Positions 15,643 to 25,130 of a stretch of 64,000 nt of DNA are shown here, piece after piece. The stretch covers positions 33,621 through 97,620 of the forward strand of contig CBFGWL010000002.1 of the NCBI GenBank assembly GCA_965652565.1. Reading direction: 5' to 3'. The notes beneath the pieces were generated by a model, which saw only the letters and a list, made by a program, of their open reading frames with translations, searched no databases and was not told the DNA's origin. The DNA comes from RSA11 sp965652565. GTDB taxonomy: Bacteria > Actinomycetota > Thermoleophilia > Solirubrobacterales > 70-9. How positions within the stretch are numbered: the stretch's first letter is position 1; each line of letters starts with the position of its first letter. Position numbers and translations under genes: made by a program.

Positions 15643-16359
15643 TCAGGCGGCGGGCTCGACCACCGCGCCGCTCGGGGCGCCCCCGTGCAGCTCGCGCAGG
15701 CGGAAGTAGAGGACCGCCGTGATGATCGAGACGTACGGGTACAGCAGGACGGCGACGATGATCATGGCGATGACCCCGACCACCGGCGCGGCGGCGATGA
15801 GCAGCGCCCCGATGACCGCGATCACGATGTACGCGGCCAGCACGGCCAGGCCCACGGCGAGGATCCGCATGCGGTTGCCCTTGGTGAGCTCCGCGCTGCG
15901 GGACATCGCATCGAACACGCCCAGGTTCTCGACGACGAACGCCGGCACCGAGGCGATCAGCATCAGCGCGATGATGATCCCGGGGATGATCAACAGGATC
16001 AGGCCCACGGCGGTCAGGATCCCGACGACGATCTGCAGGAGGATCAGCGGGATCAGCCGCGGCGCGACCGAGCCAAGTAGCTCCCCGACGGACTGGTCGA
16101 CGCGCCCGTCGGCTTCGACGTCCTGGACGATCCGCACGATCGAGCCGACCAACCACGCGCTGAAGGCGAGGTTGACCAAGCTGCCGATGAACTGGAGGAC
16201 CCCCTCGTCGCCGAGCAGCGCGACGATGATCGCCGAGGGCACCATCAGGATCAGCGCGACCAGCCAGACCGTGCCGAACGAACGCTTGTAGATCTCGGCC
16301 GTCTTCTCGAAGACGCCTCCGATATCGAGGTGTGCGGCTGCGCCGCCTCCGTTACTCAT
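15643..16359 (-). CDS. Multi-pass membrane protein (GDPD membrane-domain/DUF7847-like)
   Basis: 238 aa with about five to six hydrophobic segments (from 30 to 215). It begins with a soluble IGGVFEKTAEIYKRSFGTVW and has a LLIIPGIIIALML segment followed by SAELTKGNRMRIL, a layout shared by proteins annotated as glycerophosphoryl diester phosphodiesterase membrane domain. No phosphodiesterase catalytic domain is present. Function unknown. The start ATG at 16359 follows GAGGAGAG. Monocistronic and convergent with the propeller gene. Confidence 0.7.
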   Translation of the reverse strand: MSNGGGAAAHLDIGGVFEKTAEIYKRSFGTVWLVALILMVPSAIIVALLGDEGVLQFIGSLVNLAFSAWLVGSIVRIVQDVEADGRVDQSVGELLGSVAPRLIPLILLQIVVGILTAVGLILLIIPGIIIALMLIASVPAFVVENLGVFDAMSRSAELTKGNRMRILAVGLAVLAAYIVIAVIGALLIAAAPVVGVIAMIIVAVLLYPYVSIITAVLYFRLRELHGGAPSGAVVEPAA

Positions 16360-16579
16360 CTCTCCTCCTTGATTGGTCCGGTTCGCTCAGGGGCGGTGCG
16401 AGTGGCGTGACAACGCGGCGCCGTCGATCTGCCGGCTCGCTGTCGCGAGAGCGACCGCCGAACCGGCAAGCGCCGCTCACTCCTCCGCGCCGTACCCCCC
16501 AGCCTGCATTGCCGCAAGTCTCCAGCGGCGATCGATCCGTGTCAAGTTGCGGCAACAAACGATTCGCGGCCAGGCTCGG

Positions 16580-16585
16580 TAGTCT
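16580..16585 (+). promoter_or_regulatory. -10 element (TAGTCT), leaderless tautomerase
   Basis: TAGTCT is 9 nt before the ATG at 16595, with no Shine-Dalgarno site between them. The rest of 16360-16579 shows no gene. Confidence 0.5.
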
Positions 16586-16594
16586 GCCGCCGCT

Positions 16595-16774
16595 ATGCCG
16601 TTTATTCACATTCACTGGTACGAGGGCCGCTCGGACGAGCAGAAGGTCGAGATCGCCCGCCGCATCACCGACGCGCTGGTCGAGGTCGGCAAGACGCCGC
16701 GCGACCACGTGTGGATCCGCTTCGAGGACTCCAAGAAGACGGACTGGGTGATGGGCGGCGAGCAGCAGGGCTGA
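16595..16774 (+). CDS. 4-oxalocrotonate tautomerase-family protein, 59 aa
   Basis: Short complete gene encoding 59 aa and starting MPFIHIHWYEGRSDEQK. The Pro right after Met is the catalytic base of the 4-OT family after Met removal. KVEIARRITDALVEVGKTPRD is the family helix, and VWIRFEDSKKTDWVMGG fits the second strand and C-terminal hairpin. Length equals that of bacterial 4-OT (about 62 aa). The substrate is unknown and no aromatic meta-cleavage genes are nearby. It faces the end of ileS, 13 nt away. Confidence 0.85.
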   Translation: MPFIHIHWYEGRSDEQKVEIARRITDALVEVGKTPRDHVWIRFEDSKKTDWVMGGEQQG

Positions 16775-16787
16775 GCTCGTCCGAGCT

Positions 16788-19700
16788 TCAGCCCGCTCGC
16801 TCGACCCCGATCCGCAACTCGGAGCCTTCGATCGTCACGGCGGCGGCGTCCGCGCCGTCGCCGTAGACGACGTTCGTCGCCAGCGTCTCGCCGGCGACGT
16901 AGTCCTGGTGTGCCCGGGCGGCATCCAGCACGATGTCGTCGCCGGCCAGGCGCAGCTCGATGCGGTCGGTGACCTCGAGGCCGGCGTCCTTGCGCGCGTT
17001 CTGCACGGCGTGCACGATCTCGCGCGCGAGGCCCTCGCGGCGCAGCTCCTCGTCGAGCTCGAGCGCGAGCGCGACCGCGCGTCCCGCCTCCGACTCGACC
17101 TCGTACCCCGCCAGCGGCTCCATGACGAGCTGCAGGTCATCCGGGCCGAGCTCGTGCTCGTCGCCCTCGATGTTGATGCCGACGGTCCGCTCCTCCTTCA
17201 CGGCGGCCGCCACGTTGCGGGCGTCGAGCGCCTCCACGGCCGCGGCCACCTGCGGCATGCGCTTGCCGAACCGCGGTCCGAGGCTGCGGTAGTTGGGCTT
17301 GACCCGATAGGTGACCAGGTCGGCCTCCTCGGAGACGAACTCGAGCTCCTTCACGTTGAGTTCGGCCCGCACGATGTCGCCGAGCCGCTCGATCTCCTCG
17401 CGCTCGGCTTCCGTGGCCACGATCACCGCTCGGCGCAGGGGCTGGCGGACCTTGATCTTCGCGGCGGCGCGCGCGGCGCGGCCGAGCTCGATCGCGCGCA
17501 GCGCCGCCTCGACGCCGCGCTCGAGCCCCTCGTCGCGCAGCGTGTCCAGCGGCTCGGGGTAGTCGCACAGATGCACCGACTCGGGCGCGCCCGCCGCGGT
17601 CTCGGCGTCGCCCGCCGTCAGGTTGGAATAGATCTCCTCGGCGACGAACGGGGTGAACGGCGCGAGCAGCTTGGCGACCTCGATCAAGCAATGCCGCAGC
17701 GTCGCGAGCGCCGCCCGGTCGCCCTCCCAGAAGCGCCGGCGGTTCAGGCGCACGTACCAGTTGGAGAGCTCGTCGACGAAGTCGGCGATCGCCCGGCCGG
17801 CGGCAGTGCAGTCGAAGTCGTCCATGCGCTCGATGACGGTCGCCGTCGTGCCCTGCAGGCGGGAGAGGATCCAGCGGTCGAGGTCCGTGGCGGCGGCCGA
17901 TCCGTCGCCGGCGGCCGGGGCCTGCGCTTCGAAGTCGGCGGGCCGCAGCCCCTCGGCGTTGGCGTAGAGGACCCAGAAGGAGTACGTGTTCCAGAGTGTC
18001 AGCAAAAACTGCCGGACGGACTCGCCGACCGTGTCGCTCGAGAACCGGTAGCCCGCCCAGGGCTGCTGGGCGGTGAAGTAGTACCAGCGGAACGCGTCCG
18101 CGCCGTGCTCGTCGAAGACCTGCCAGGGGTCGACGACGTTGCCGCGGCTCTTCGACATCTTCTGGCCCTCGGGGTCGAGGATCAGGCCGAGGCACACGCA
18201 GTTGAGGTAGCTCGTCTCGTCGAAGACGAGCGTGGAGACCGCGAGCAGCGAGTAGAACCAGCCGCGGGTCTGGTCGATCGCCTCGCAGATGTAGTCGGCA
18301 GGGAACCGCTCCTTGAACCGTTCCTCCCCCTCGAAGGGGTAGTGGAACTGCGCGAACGGCATCGAGCCTGAGTCGTACCAGGTGTCGATCACCTCGCTGA
18401 CGCGCCGCATCTCGCCGCCGCACTGCTCGCACGGCAGCACGACGTCGTCGATGTAGGGGCGGTGGAGATCGTCGGGGACCTCGCCGCCGCGCTCGCGCAG
18501 CTCCTCGATCGAGCCCGCGCAGAACGCGCCGTCGCAGGCCGCCGACGTGCACTCCCATACCGGCAGCGGCGTGCCCCAGTAGCGCTCGCGCGAGAGCGCC
18601 CAGTCCACGTTGTTCTCCAGCCACTTGCCGAAGCGCCCGTGCTTGATGTGCTCCGGGTGCCAGCCGATGCGCTCGTTCTCGGCCAGCAGGCGGTCGCGCA
18701 CTTCGGTCGTGCGGATGTACCAGCTCGACTTCGCGTAGTAGAGGAGCGGCGTATCGCAGCGCCAGCAGTGCGGGTAGGCGTGCTCGTAGTCCTCGGCGCG
18801 GAAGAGCAGGCCCTTGCGCTCCAGCGCCTCCACGATCTCCGGGTTGTGCTCGAAGACGAGCTTGCCCTGGAAGTCGGGAACGCGCTCGTCGTAGGTGCCG
18901 TCCGGCTTGACCGGGTTCTGCAGGGTCATCCCGTAGCGCTCGCCGAGCTGGAAGTCGTCCTCGCCGAAGGCGAGCGCGGTGTGCACGAGGCCGGTGCCGT
19001 CCTCGGTGGTCACGAAGTCGCCGAGCAGCACGGAGTGGCCGAGCGGGCCGAAGTCCTCGCCCTTGATGTAGTCGAACGGCGCCTCGTAGCGCACGCCCTC
19101 GAGCGCCGCCCCCGGGAAGGACGCGAGCTCTGTCCAGCCCTCACCCAGCACGCGGTCGGCCAGCGGCCGGGCGACGATCACCACCTCGCTCGAGCCCTGG
19201 GCCTGCGCGCGGACGTACTCGATGTCGGGCCCGGCGGCGACCGCGGCGTGCGAGATCAGCGTCCAGGGCGTCGTCGTCCAGACGAGCAGGTTGTCGCCGG
19301 CCTGGATCGCCTGCTCGGGGATCTCGTCGGCGGGCGGCACCTCGGTCACCGGCAGCCGCACGTACACCGACGGGTCGACGACGTCGTGATAGCCGAGCGC
19401 GACCTCGTGCGACGAGAGGGCGGTTCCGCAGCGCGGGCAGTAGGGCACGACCTTGTGACCGCGATAGAGGCGGCCGTCGTCCCAGATCTTGCGCAGCGAC
19501 CACCAGACCGACTCGATGTACTCGTTGGTAAGGGTCACGTACGGGTCGTCGAGGTCGATCCACATGCCCACCCGCTCGGTCATGCGGTTCCACTCCTCGA
19601 CGTAGCGGAAGACCGACTCGCGGCAGCGGCGGTTGAACTCGGCGATGCCGAAGGCCTCGATCTCGTCCTTGGAGGAGATCCCGAGCTCCTTCTCGACCTC

Positions 19701-19988
19701 GAGCTCCACCGGCAGGCCGTGGCAGTCCCAGCCGGCCTTGCGCGGGACGTAGTACCCGCGCATCGCCTTGTAGCGCGGGTAGATGTCCTTGAACACGCGC
19801 GAGAGCACGTGGTGCGAGCCAGGCCGCCCGTTGGCAGTGGGCGGGCCCTCGAAGAAGCTCCAGGTCTCGGCGCCCTCGCGCAGCTCCATCTGCCGGCGGA
19901 AGGTCTCGTGCTCGCGCCAGCGTTCGAGCACGCGCTCCTCGAGCTTCGGGAAGCTCTGCTTGGGATCTACTGGGCGAAAGCCGGGCAT
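16788..19988 (-). CDS. ileS: Isoleucyl-tRNA synthetase, type 2, with GXHH signature
   Basis: 1066-aa class I synthetase charging tRNA-Ile. Length and features (CPRCG near 185, a second Cys cluster CEQCGG near 521, an extended C-terminal domain) are those of the eukaryote-like IleS2 type rather than the 930-aa IleS1. KMSKS is intact (about 609-613). The first signature motif reads ANGRPGSHH (52-60): G57-S-H-H60 replaces the usual HXGH. This GXHH form is known in some IleS2 enzymes and is associated with extreme mupirocin tolerance. CP1 editing-domain sequences (TTPWTLISH) are present. Start ATG 19988; no T-box or other leader fits in the 70 nt before the divergent gene. Confidence 0.95.
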   Translation of the reverse strand: MPGFRPVDPKQSFPKLEERVLERWREHETFRRQMELREGAETWSFFEGPPTANGRPGSHHVLSRVFKDIYPRYKAMRGYYVPRKAGWDCHGLPVELEVEKELGISSKDEIEAFGIAEFNRRCRESVFRYVEEWNRMTERVGMWIDLDDPYVTLTNEYIESVWWSLRKIWDDGRLYRGHKVVPYCPRCGTALSSHEVALGYHDVVDPSVYVRLPVTEVPPADEIPEQAIQAGDNLLVWTTTPWTLISHAAVAAGPDIEYVRAQAQGSSEVVIVARPLADRVLGEGWTELASFPGAALEGVRYEAPFDYIKGEDFGPLGHSVLLGDFVTTEDGTGLVHTALAFGEDDFQLGERYGMTLQNPVKPDGTYDERVPDFQGKLVFEHNPEIVEALERKGLLFRAEDYEHAYPHCWRCDTPLLYYAKSSWYIRTTEVRDRLLAENERIGWHPEHIKHGRFGKWLENNVDWALSRERYWGTPLPVWECTSAACDGAFCAGSIEELRERGGEVPDDLHRPYIDDVVLPCEQCGGEMRRVSEVIDTWYDSGSMPFAQFHYPFEGEERFKERFPADYICEAIDQTRGWFYSLLAVSTLVFDETSYLNCVCLGLILDPEGQKMSKSRGNVVDPWQVFDEHGADAFRWYYFTAQQPWAGYRFSSDTVGESVRQFLLTLWNTYSFWVLYANAEGLRPADFEAQAPAAGDGSAAATDLDRWILSRLQGTTATVIERMDDFDCTAAGRAIADFVDELSNWYVRLNRRRFWEGDRAALATLRHCLIEVAKLLAPFTPFVAEEIYSNLTAGDAETAAGAPESVHLCDYPEPLDTLRDEGLERGVEAALRAIELGRAARAAAKIKVRQPLRRAVIVATEAEREEIERLGDIVRAELNVKELEFVSEEADLVTYRVKPNYRSLGPRFGKRMPQVAAAVEALDARNVAAAVKEERTVGINIEGDEHELGPDDLQLVMEPLAGYEVESEAGRAVALALELDEELRREGLAREIVHAVQNARKDAGLEVTDRIELRLAGDDIVLDAARAHQDYVAGETLATNVVYGDGADAAAVTIEGSELRIGVERAG

Positions 19989-20043
19989 TCGGCGCCTGAT
20001 TCTGACAACTGGCGCGATGGGCGATGTCTGCGGGGGTATCGCT

Positions 20044-20049
20044 TAGGCT
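20044..20049 (+). promoter_or_regulatory. -10 element (TAGGCT), leaderless LAL regulator
   Basis: TAGGCT is 9 nt before the GTG at 20059, without a Shine-Dalgarno site. Confidence 0.5.
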
Positions 20050-20058
20050 CCGCTTGCA

Positions 20059-22944
20059 GTGTCGGGGGAGCCAGCGAGTCGCGGGCGAGACGGCCGCCCG
20101 CGAGCGGTGGCGCCGCTGTTGGAGCGCGAGCCCCACCTCGGGGCGATCGACGAGCTGCTCGCCGCAGCCCGGTCCGCCTCCGGCGGGGGGCTCCGGTTCG
20201 TCGGTGCGCCGGGGCTCGGTAAGACGGCGCTGCTTGACGAGGCGGCTGCCCGCGCGGGGGCGTGCGGCATGCGGGTGCTGCGGGCGCGCGGCGAGGAGCT
20301 CGAGAGCGGGTTCGCGTGGGGCGTCGTGGTTCAGCTCTTCGGCGCGCTGGCTCGCGCGGACCACCCCGCGCTGGGTTCGGGGCCGGCCGCGCTCGCGCGG
20401 CGCCTCTTCGAGGAAGCGGACGGCGGCGCCGGGGAGGGCGACGCGCTCTTCCCGTTGCTGCACGGCTTGCACTGGCTGAGCGCCGATCTCGCCGACGAGT
20501 CGCCGCTCGCGCTCGTCATCGACGACGCGCAGGACTGCGATGCGGAGAGCGTGCGGTTCCTCGCCTACCTGCTGCCGCGGCTTGAGGGCGTGCGGATCGC
20601 CGTCGTCCTGGCGATGCGCCCGGCGACGCCGGCCCAGAATGTGGCGGCCGGGATGCTGGATCGCCTGCGCGACGAGCCTGCGGTCGCGACGTGGGAGCTG
20701 CGTCCGCTGAGCCCCGAGGCGGTGGGGGCGCTTGCGCGCGATCAGCTCGGAGCGTCGGGCCCGGCGTTCCGCGACGCGCTCGTGGCCGCCAGCGCGGGCA
20801 ACCCGCTGTTCTGTCACGAGCTTCTCGACGAGATCCGTGCCGCGCGGCTGCAGCCCAACGAGCACGCGGTCGAAGCCCTGGGGGCCTTGCGTCCGAAGGC
20901 GCTTCGGCGCTCGATCCTGGCGCGGCTCAGGCGCGTGGGCGGGCGCGCAGAGGAGCTTGCTCGTGCCTTGACGGTGCTCGGGCCCCACGCCGACCGAGCG
21001 CTCGCGGCCTCGCTATCGGGTCTCAGCGCCCACGAGGTGGACGCGACGGCGCTTGCGATGGCGGACGCGGGCCTGCTGGCGCTCGACGCTGATCTGCGCT
21101 TCTCGCATCCGCTCGTCGACGAGGTGATTCGCGACCAGCTGTCTCCGCGGGATCTGCGTTGCGCACACACCGCGGCCGCGCGCCTTCTGGCGGAGGCGGG
21201 CGCGGCACCTGAGCGGGTGGCCGCGCATCTGCTCGCCGGCGAGCCGACGCGCGAGCCGTGGGCGACCCGCTCCCTGTTGTCAGCGGCGCGCCACGCGCTC
21301 GGGCGCTCGGCACCGGTCCACGCCGTGCAGCTGCTGCGCCGCGTAGTCGATCTGATCCCGGCCGGCGTCGAGCGCGCGGAGATCCTGCTGGCGCTCGGGC
21401 GTGCCGAGGCGTCGGCGGGGGAGGCGGGTGCAGCACAGCGTTTTCGTGAGGCGCTTCGGTTCTTGCCGCGCGAACCGGCGTCGGCCCGAGTGGTGCTCGA
21501 GATCGCCGAGTCCCTTTACGAGGGCGGGCATTTCGGTGAGGCCGCCGAGGCCTTCGCGCTGGGCCTGGACCTGCTCGGCGAGCTGCCGGCCGGCGAGCCC
21601 GACCAGGTCATCGAGGCGCGGCTACTGGCCGGCCTCAACACCGCTTGCCTGCTTGGCACGGGGGCTCACCCCGCCCGCGTGGCGAGCCGCCTTGCTGAGC
21701 TCACCGAACGCGACGACGCAGCGGATCCGGGGCTCGCCGATCGCGTGTTGCTCGCGATGGCGGCGGGGGAGCAGGCGCTCGGCGTCGACGTGCCGCGCGA
21801 TCGCGTGCTCGCCCTGGCGGAGCGCGCGCTCGCCGGCCTGCCCTCCGCAGCGCCGCTGGGCCGCGCGGTGCTCGAGCCGCTGACGGCGGCGCTCGTCTTC
21901 TGCGACGCGCAGGACCGTGCGATCGAGATCCTCGACGAGGTGATCGCCGCCGCGCGCGCCGAGGGCAACCTGGCCGCCTTCGTCAGCCTCCAGATGATCA
22001 GGGCGAACGCGGCGCTCACACAGGGCGAGCTCGCCAACGCGGCGGCCGAGGCCACGGAGTCGGTGAGGGTGGCGGTGGAGATGCCGTCCGCGAGCACGCA
22101 GGCGGTGGCGCCCGCCCGGTACGTGCTTGCCCGGGCGCTGCTGGAGCGCGGGGATCTCGAGGGGGCCTCCGTCGCGGTCGACGTTCCCGGCGCGGAGCAG
22201 CGCTGGGGCGGCTCGCCGCTCTTCGGCTGGTTCTGCGATGCGCTCGGCCGGGTGAGCCTGGCGCACGGCGACCCGGCGGCGGCGCTGGCGGCGTTTCGGG
22301 CCGCCGGCGAGCGGTTCGCGGCGGCGGGCGGTTCCGGGGCCTTCTGTGACTGGCGCTCCGGCGCCGCGCTCGCCGCTTTGGCTCTCGGTGAGCACGAGGA
22401 GGCCTTACGGCTCGCGGCCGAGGAGGAGCGCTTGACGATGGCGTTCGGCGCGCCGCGGGCGATCTCGATCGCGCTGCGGGCCCGCGCGCGGCTCACTGAC
22501 GATGCCGGGGAGGCGATCGAGCTGCTCGAGCGTGCGCGCGAGACGGTCGGCGACTGCCCCGCCGCGCTCGAGCGGGCACACGTCGAGTACGAGCTGGGCG
22601 CCGCCCTGCGTCGATCCGGTCGCCGCCGCGACAGCCGCGGCCACCTGCGCGCGGCCCTCGAGGGCGCCCGCCGGTGCGGAGCGCTTCCGCTCGTGTCGCG
22701 CGCGGTCGCCGAGCTCGAGGCGTCCGGCGCCCGGCGGCCGCAGCTGCCGCTCAGCGGTCCGCAGGCCCTCACGCCCTCCGAGCTGCGGGTGGCGCGCATG
22801 GCCGCGGACGGCATGAGCAACCGCGAGATCGCGCAGGCCCTGTTCGTCACCCGCAAGACCGTCGAGGTCCACCTGACGAGCGCGTACCGCAAGCTCGACA
22901 TCGGCGGGCGCCGCCAGCTCGCCGCGGCACTGGCCCGGTCCTGA
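20059..22944 (+). CDS. LuxR-family ATP-binding regulator (LAL type)
   Basis: 961-aa large LuxR regulator (MalT/LAL class). N-terminal STAND-type ATPase: Walker A GAPGLGKTA (49-57) and Walker B LALVIDDAQD (about 150-159). A long alpha-helical TPR-like region (about 380-880) follows. The C-terminal LuxR HTH is at about 903-961 (LTPSELRVARMAADGMSNRE, then TVEVHLTSAYRKL). Such proteins respond to a small ligand or protein partner and activate transcription after ATP-driven assembly. Target unknown; the downstream secreted beta-helix and lipoprotein genes are on the same strand and may be controlled by it, but they have their own promoter. Confidence 0.92.
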   Translation: MSGEPASRGRDGRPRAVAPLLEREPHLGAIDELLAAARSASGGGLRFVGAPGLGKTALLDEAAARAGACGMRVLRARGEELESGFAWGVVVQLFGALARADHPALGSGPAALARRLFEEADGGAGEGDALFPLLHGLHWLSADLADESPLALVIDDAQDCDAESVRFLAYLLPRLEGVRIAVVLAMRPATPAQNVAAGMLDRLRDEPAVATWELRPLSPEAVGALARDQLGASGPAFRDALVAASAGNPLFCHELLDEIRAARLQPNEHAVEALGALRPKALRRSILARLRRVGGRAEELARALTVLGPHADRALAASLSGLSAHEVDATALAMADAGLLALDADLRFSHPLVDEVIRDQLSPRDLRCAHTAAARLLAEAGAAPERVAAHLLAGEPTREPWATRSLLSAARHALGRSAPVHAVQLLRRVVDLIPAGVERAEILLALGRAEASAGEAGAAQRFREALRFLPREPASARVVLEIAESLYEGGHFGEAAEAFALGLDLLGELPAGEPDQVIEARLLAGLNTACLLGTGAHPARVASRLAELTERDDAADPGLADRVLLAMAAGEQALGVDVPRDRVLALAERALAGLPSAAPLGRAVLEPLTAALVFCDAQDRAIEILDEVIAAARAEGNLAAFVSLQMIRANAALTQGELANAAAEATESVRVAVEMPSASTQAVAPARYVLARALLERGDLEGASVAVDVPGAEQRWGGSPLFGWFCDALGRVSLAHGDPAAALAAFRAAGERFAAAGGSGAFCDWRSGAALAALALGEHEEALRLAAEEERLTMAFGAPRAISIALRARARLTDDAGEAIELLERARETVGDCPAALERAHVEYELGAALRRSGRRRDSRGHLRAALEGARRCGALPLVSRAVAELEASGARRPQLPLSGPQALTPSELRVARMAADGMSNREIAQALFVTRKTVEVHLTSAYRKLDIGGRRQLAAALARS

Positions 22945-22970
22945 GCGCCCTTCCGAGGAGGGGCCCAAGT

Positions 22971-22987
22971 TTGGGGTGGGTCCCCAA
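22971..22987 (+). terminator. Weak hairpin after the LAL gene
   Basis: TTGGGG-TGGGT-CCCCAA, a perfect 6-bp stem with 5-nt loop, 26 nt after the stop. No U-tract; it could be a weak terminator or an operator for the next gene. Confidence 0.35.
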
Positions 22988-23009
22988 TGCCAGGCCGGCT
23001 GCGTGACCG

Positions 23010-23015
23010 TAGGGT
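23010..23015 (+). promoter_or_regulatory. -10 element (TAGGGT) for the beta-helix gene
   Basis: TAGGGT ends 9 nt before the ATG at 23025; no Shine-Dalgarno site. Confidence 0.4.
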
Positions 23016-23024
23016 GCCTCGACG

Positions 23025-24581
23025 ATGGGCGGGACCCGGGTGCGGATGGTCTGCGGGGCGGCGGTGATCGCTGCCTGCGTGCTCGCGGCAAGCGAGGCCG
23101 CCGCGGCGACGCGCTACGCGAGCCCGACGGGCGACGCCTCCAATACCGCCTGCCCGCAGAACGATCCCTGCGACATCGACACCGCAGTCGAGCACGCCTC
23201 GGTTCAGGACGGCGATGTGGTCATCGTCGCCGCGGGCACCTACGTGCCCGCGCCCGAGCCGGGCCAGGCGGCGCTCAGCACGTTCAAGAGCATCACGATC
23301 CAGGGCGCCGACGGCTCCCGTCCGGTGATCCAGTCGAGCGCGACCTACACCCTCAGCACGCGCGGGGAGGACGCCACCGTCCGCAACCTTCGCGTGGTCA
23401 GCACGAGCACGTCCGGCGCGGGTGTCGCCGTCGCCTCCGACGGCGGCGTCATCGACCGGGTGATCGCGGAGGCCGGCGCGGGCTCGGCCTGTGAGCTCGG
23501 GTCGTCGGGCGAGCACGGCGGTGGAGCGCGGCTCACCAACTCGATCTGCGTGTCCACCGGCGGCTACGGCGTTCTCCTGGCGGGCCACCCGGACTCGATC
23601 GGCGTGAACCACGCGCTGGTAGCCGTCACCGCCGTCGGCTACGCCGCCGGGGTGCGGATCGTCTCGGGCGGCACCGGCCTGGTGACGGTGACGGCGCACA
23701 ACACGATCGCCGACGGCACGGGCCCGGTCGACCGTGACGTTGCCGGCTACGCGTTCGACACCTCATCCGCCGTCATCGGGTTACAGAGCTCCGCGTACGT
23801 CACGACCTCCTCCGGGGGCCCCGGCACCGTGGAGATCAACGACCTGGGCGGCCGGGTCCAGGCCGCGCCGCAGTTCGTCGACGCCCCCGGGGGTGACTAC
23901 CACCAGGCGCCGGGCTCGCCCACGATCAACGCGGGGAGCAACGCGGCTCCACACCTGGGAGCGGTGGACATCGACGGCGACCCGCGGATCGCCGACGGCG
24001 TCGTCGACATCGGCGCCGACGAGCGCGACCGCGCGCCCTCGGTGACGATCACCGAAGGACCGCCCGCGGGCGGGCTCACCAACGACCCGACGCCCACGTT
24101 CGAGTTCTCGGCCGACGAGCCTGGCGTCACGTTCACCTGCATCTACGGGCCCGCCTCGAACACGATCTTCTTCCCGTCCCTGTGCGCTTCGCCCCTCACC
24201 GTGGCCGCGCAGCCCGACGGCATCTACAAGTTCGGCGTGACGGCGACCGACTCGCTTTCGCAGACCGGCTACGCCGAGCGCGTCTTCGAGATCGACACGC
24301 GGGCGCCTGAGACCGAGATCACGCGCGGCCCGAAGCGGCGGATGACGACCCGCAAGCGCAAGGTGCGCGTCGCCTTCCGGTTCGCAGCGAGCGAGCCCGC
24401 CGGCTTCGAGTGCCGGCTGAACAAGAAGAAGTGGAAGCCGTGCACGAGTCCGGCCCGCTTCAAGGTCCGGGCGAAGCCCCGCGCCAAGCGCCACGTCTTC
24501 CGGGTGCGGGGGAGCGATGCGGCCGGCAACGCGGACCCGAAGCCCGCCCGATCGGCGTTCAGACTCAGGAGGAAGAAGTGA
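23025..24581 (+). CDS. Secreted right-handed beta-helix protein with Ig-like C-terminal domains
   Basis: 518 aa. Signal peptide in the first about 28 residues (VCGAAVIAACVLAASEAAAA). Residues about 30-325 form a parallel beta-helix of the choice-of-anchor-Q type (YASPTGDASNTACPQNDPCD start; GSPTINAGSNAAPHLGAVDI and DIGADE end). Two Ig-like modules follow: SVTITEGPPAGGLTNDPTPT at about 345, then a second with TRGPKRRMTTRKRKVRVAF and a Cys pair (FECRLNKKKWKPC). The tail is very basic. Such proteins are abundant in soil Thermoleophilia; carbohydrate binding or surface structure is likely. The stop overlaps the GTG of the lipoprotein gene. Confidence 0.82.
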   Translation: MGGTRVRMVCGAAVIAACVLAASEAAAATRYASPTGDASNTACPQNDPCDIDTAVEHASVQDGDVVIVAAGTYVPAPEPGQAALSTFKSITIQGADGSRPVIQSSATYTLSTRGEDATVRNLRVVSTSTSGAGVAVASDGGVIDRVIAEAGAGSACELGSSGEHGGGARLTNSICVSTGGYGVLLAGHPDSIGVNHALVAVTAVGYAAGVRIVSGGTGLVTVTAHNTIADGTGPVDRDVAGYAFDTSSAVIGLQSSAYVTTSSGGPGTVEINDLGGRVQAAPQFVDAPGGDYHQAPGSPTINAGSNAAPHLGAVDIDGDPRIADGVVDIGADERDRAPSVTITEGPPAGGLTNDPTPTFEFSADEPGVTFTCIYGPASNTIFFPSLCASPLTVAAQPDGIYKFGVTATDSLSQTGYAERVFEIDTRAPETEITRGPKRRMTTRKRKVRVAFRFAASEPAGFECRLNKKKWKPCTSPARFKVRAKPRAKRHVFRVRGSDAAGNADPKPARSAFRLRRKK

Positions 24582-25021
24582 GGTTCGGGCGAGTCATGGC
24601 GTGCTCGGCACTGCTCGCGACGTTGCTGCTCGCCGGTTGCGGCGGTGACGACGGCGACGCAGCTGACCCGGCAGCGGCCGCGGGCGATCCGAGCGCGCCG
24701 GTCAGTGGCGTCGAGGCCGAGCCGCCGCGCAAGGTCAAGTCCTGTCTCGAACGGGCGGGCCTCACGGTCGAGACCCAGGGCGCGGGCGATGAGGTCGCCG
24801 GAGCGACCGGGATCACCGATCAGCTGAGCGTGATCTCCGCCTCCGGGGGCGCGGGCTCGATCGTCTACTTCGAGACCGAGGAGCAGGCGATCACCGCGCA
24901 CCAGGCCGAGCTCGACAACCAGGAACCGGGTTCAGTCATCGCTCGCAAGGGCGCCGCTTACTACGTCTACGCCGGGGACGACATGCAGGCGGGTGGCGCC
25001 GCGATCCGCGGCTGCCTGTAG
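24578..25021 (+). CDS. Small lipoprotein of unknown function
   Basis: 147-aa predicted lipoprotein. LLLAGC is a good lipobox after a short hydrophobic signal (MACSALLAT), followed by an acidic Gly/Asp linker. The mature part has KSCLERAGL and ends AAIRGCL, so two Cys may form a disulfide. The GTG start at 24578 lies in the stop of the preceding gene (GTGA) and has AGGAGG 5 nt upstream, so it is coupled to the beta-helix protein. No family recognised. Confidence 0.72.
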   Translation: MRFGRVMACSALLATLLLAGCGGDDGDAADPAAAAGDPSAPVSGVEAEPPRKVKSCLERAGLTVETQGAGDEVAGATGITDQLSVISASGGAGSIVYFETEEQAITAHQAELDNQEPGSVIARKGAAYYVYAGDDMQAGGAAIRGCL

Positions 25022-25130
25022 CGCCGCGGGCCCCGTGGGGCCGAGTCCGCGCACTCGAGCCGCGATGGCAAAAACTCAAGGACGCCCAGCCTGGGCACCG
25101 CTATGTGCGACCGCAAACACTTTCTTCGCC

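Noticed and set aside
19989..20058. T-box leader of ileS
   Set aside because: Only 70 bp separates ileS from the divergent regulator gene, too short for a T-box, and no T-box core sequence is present.
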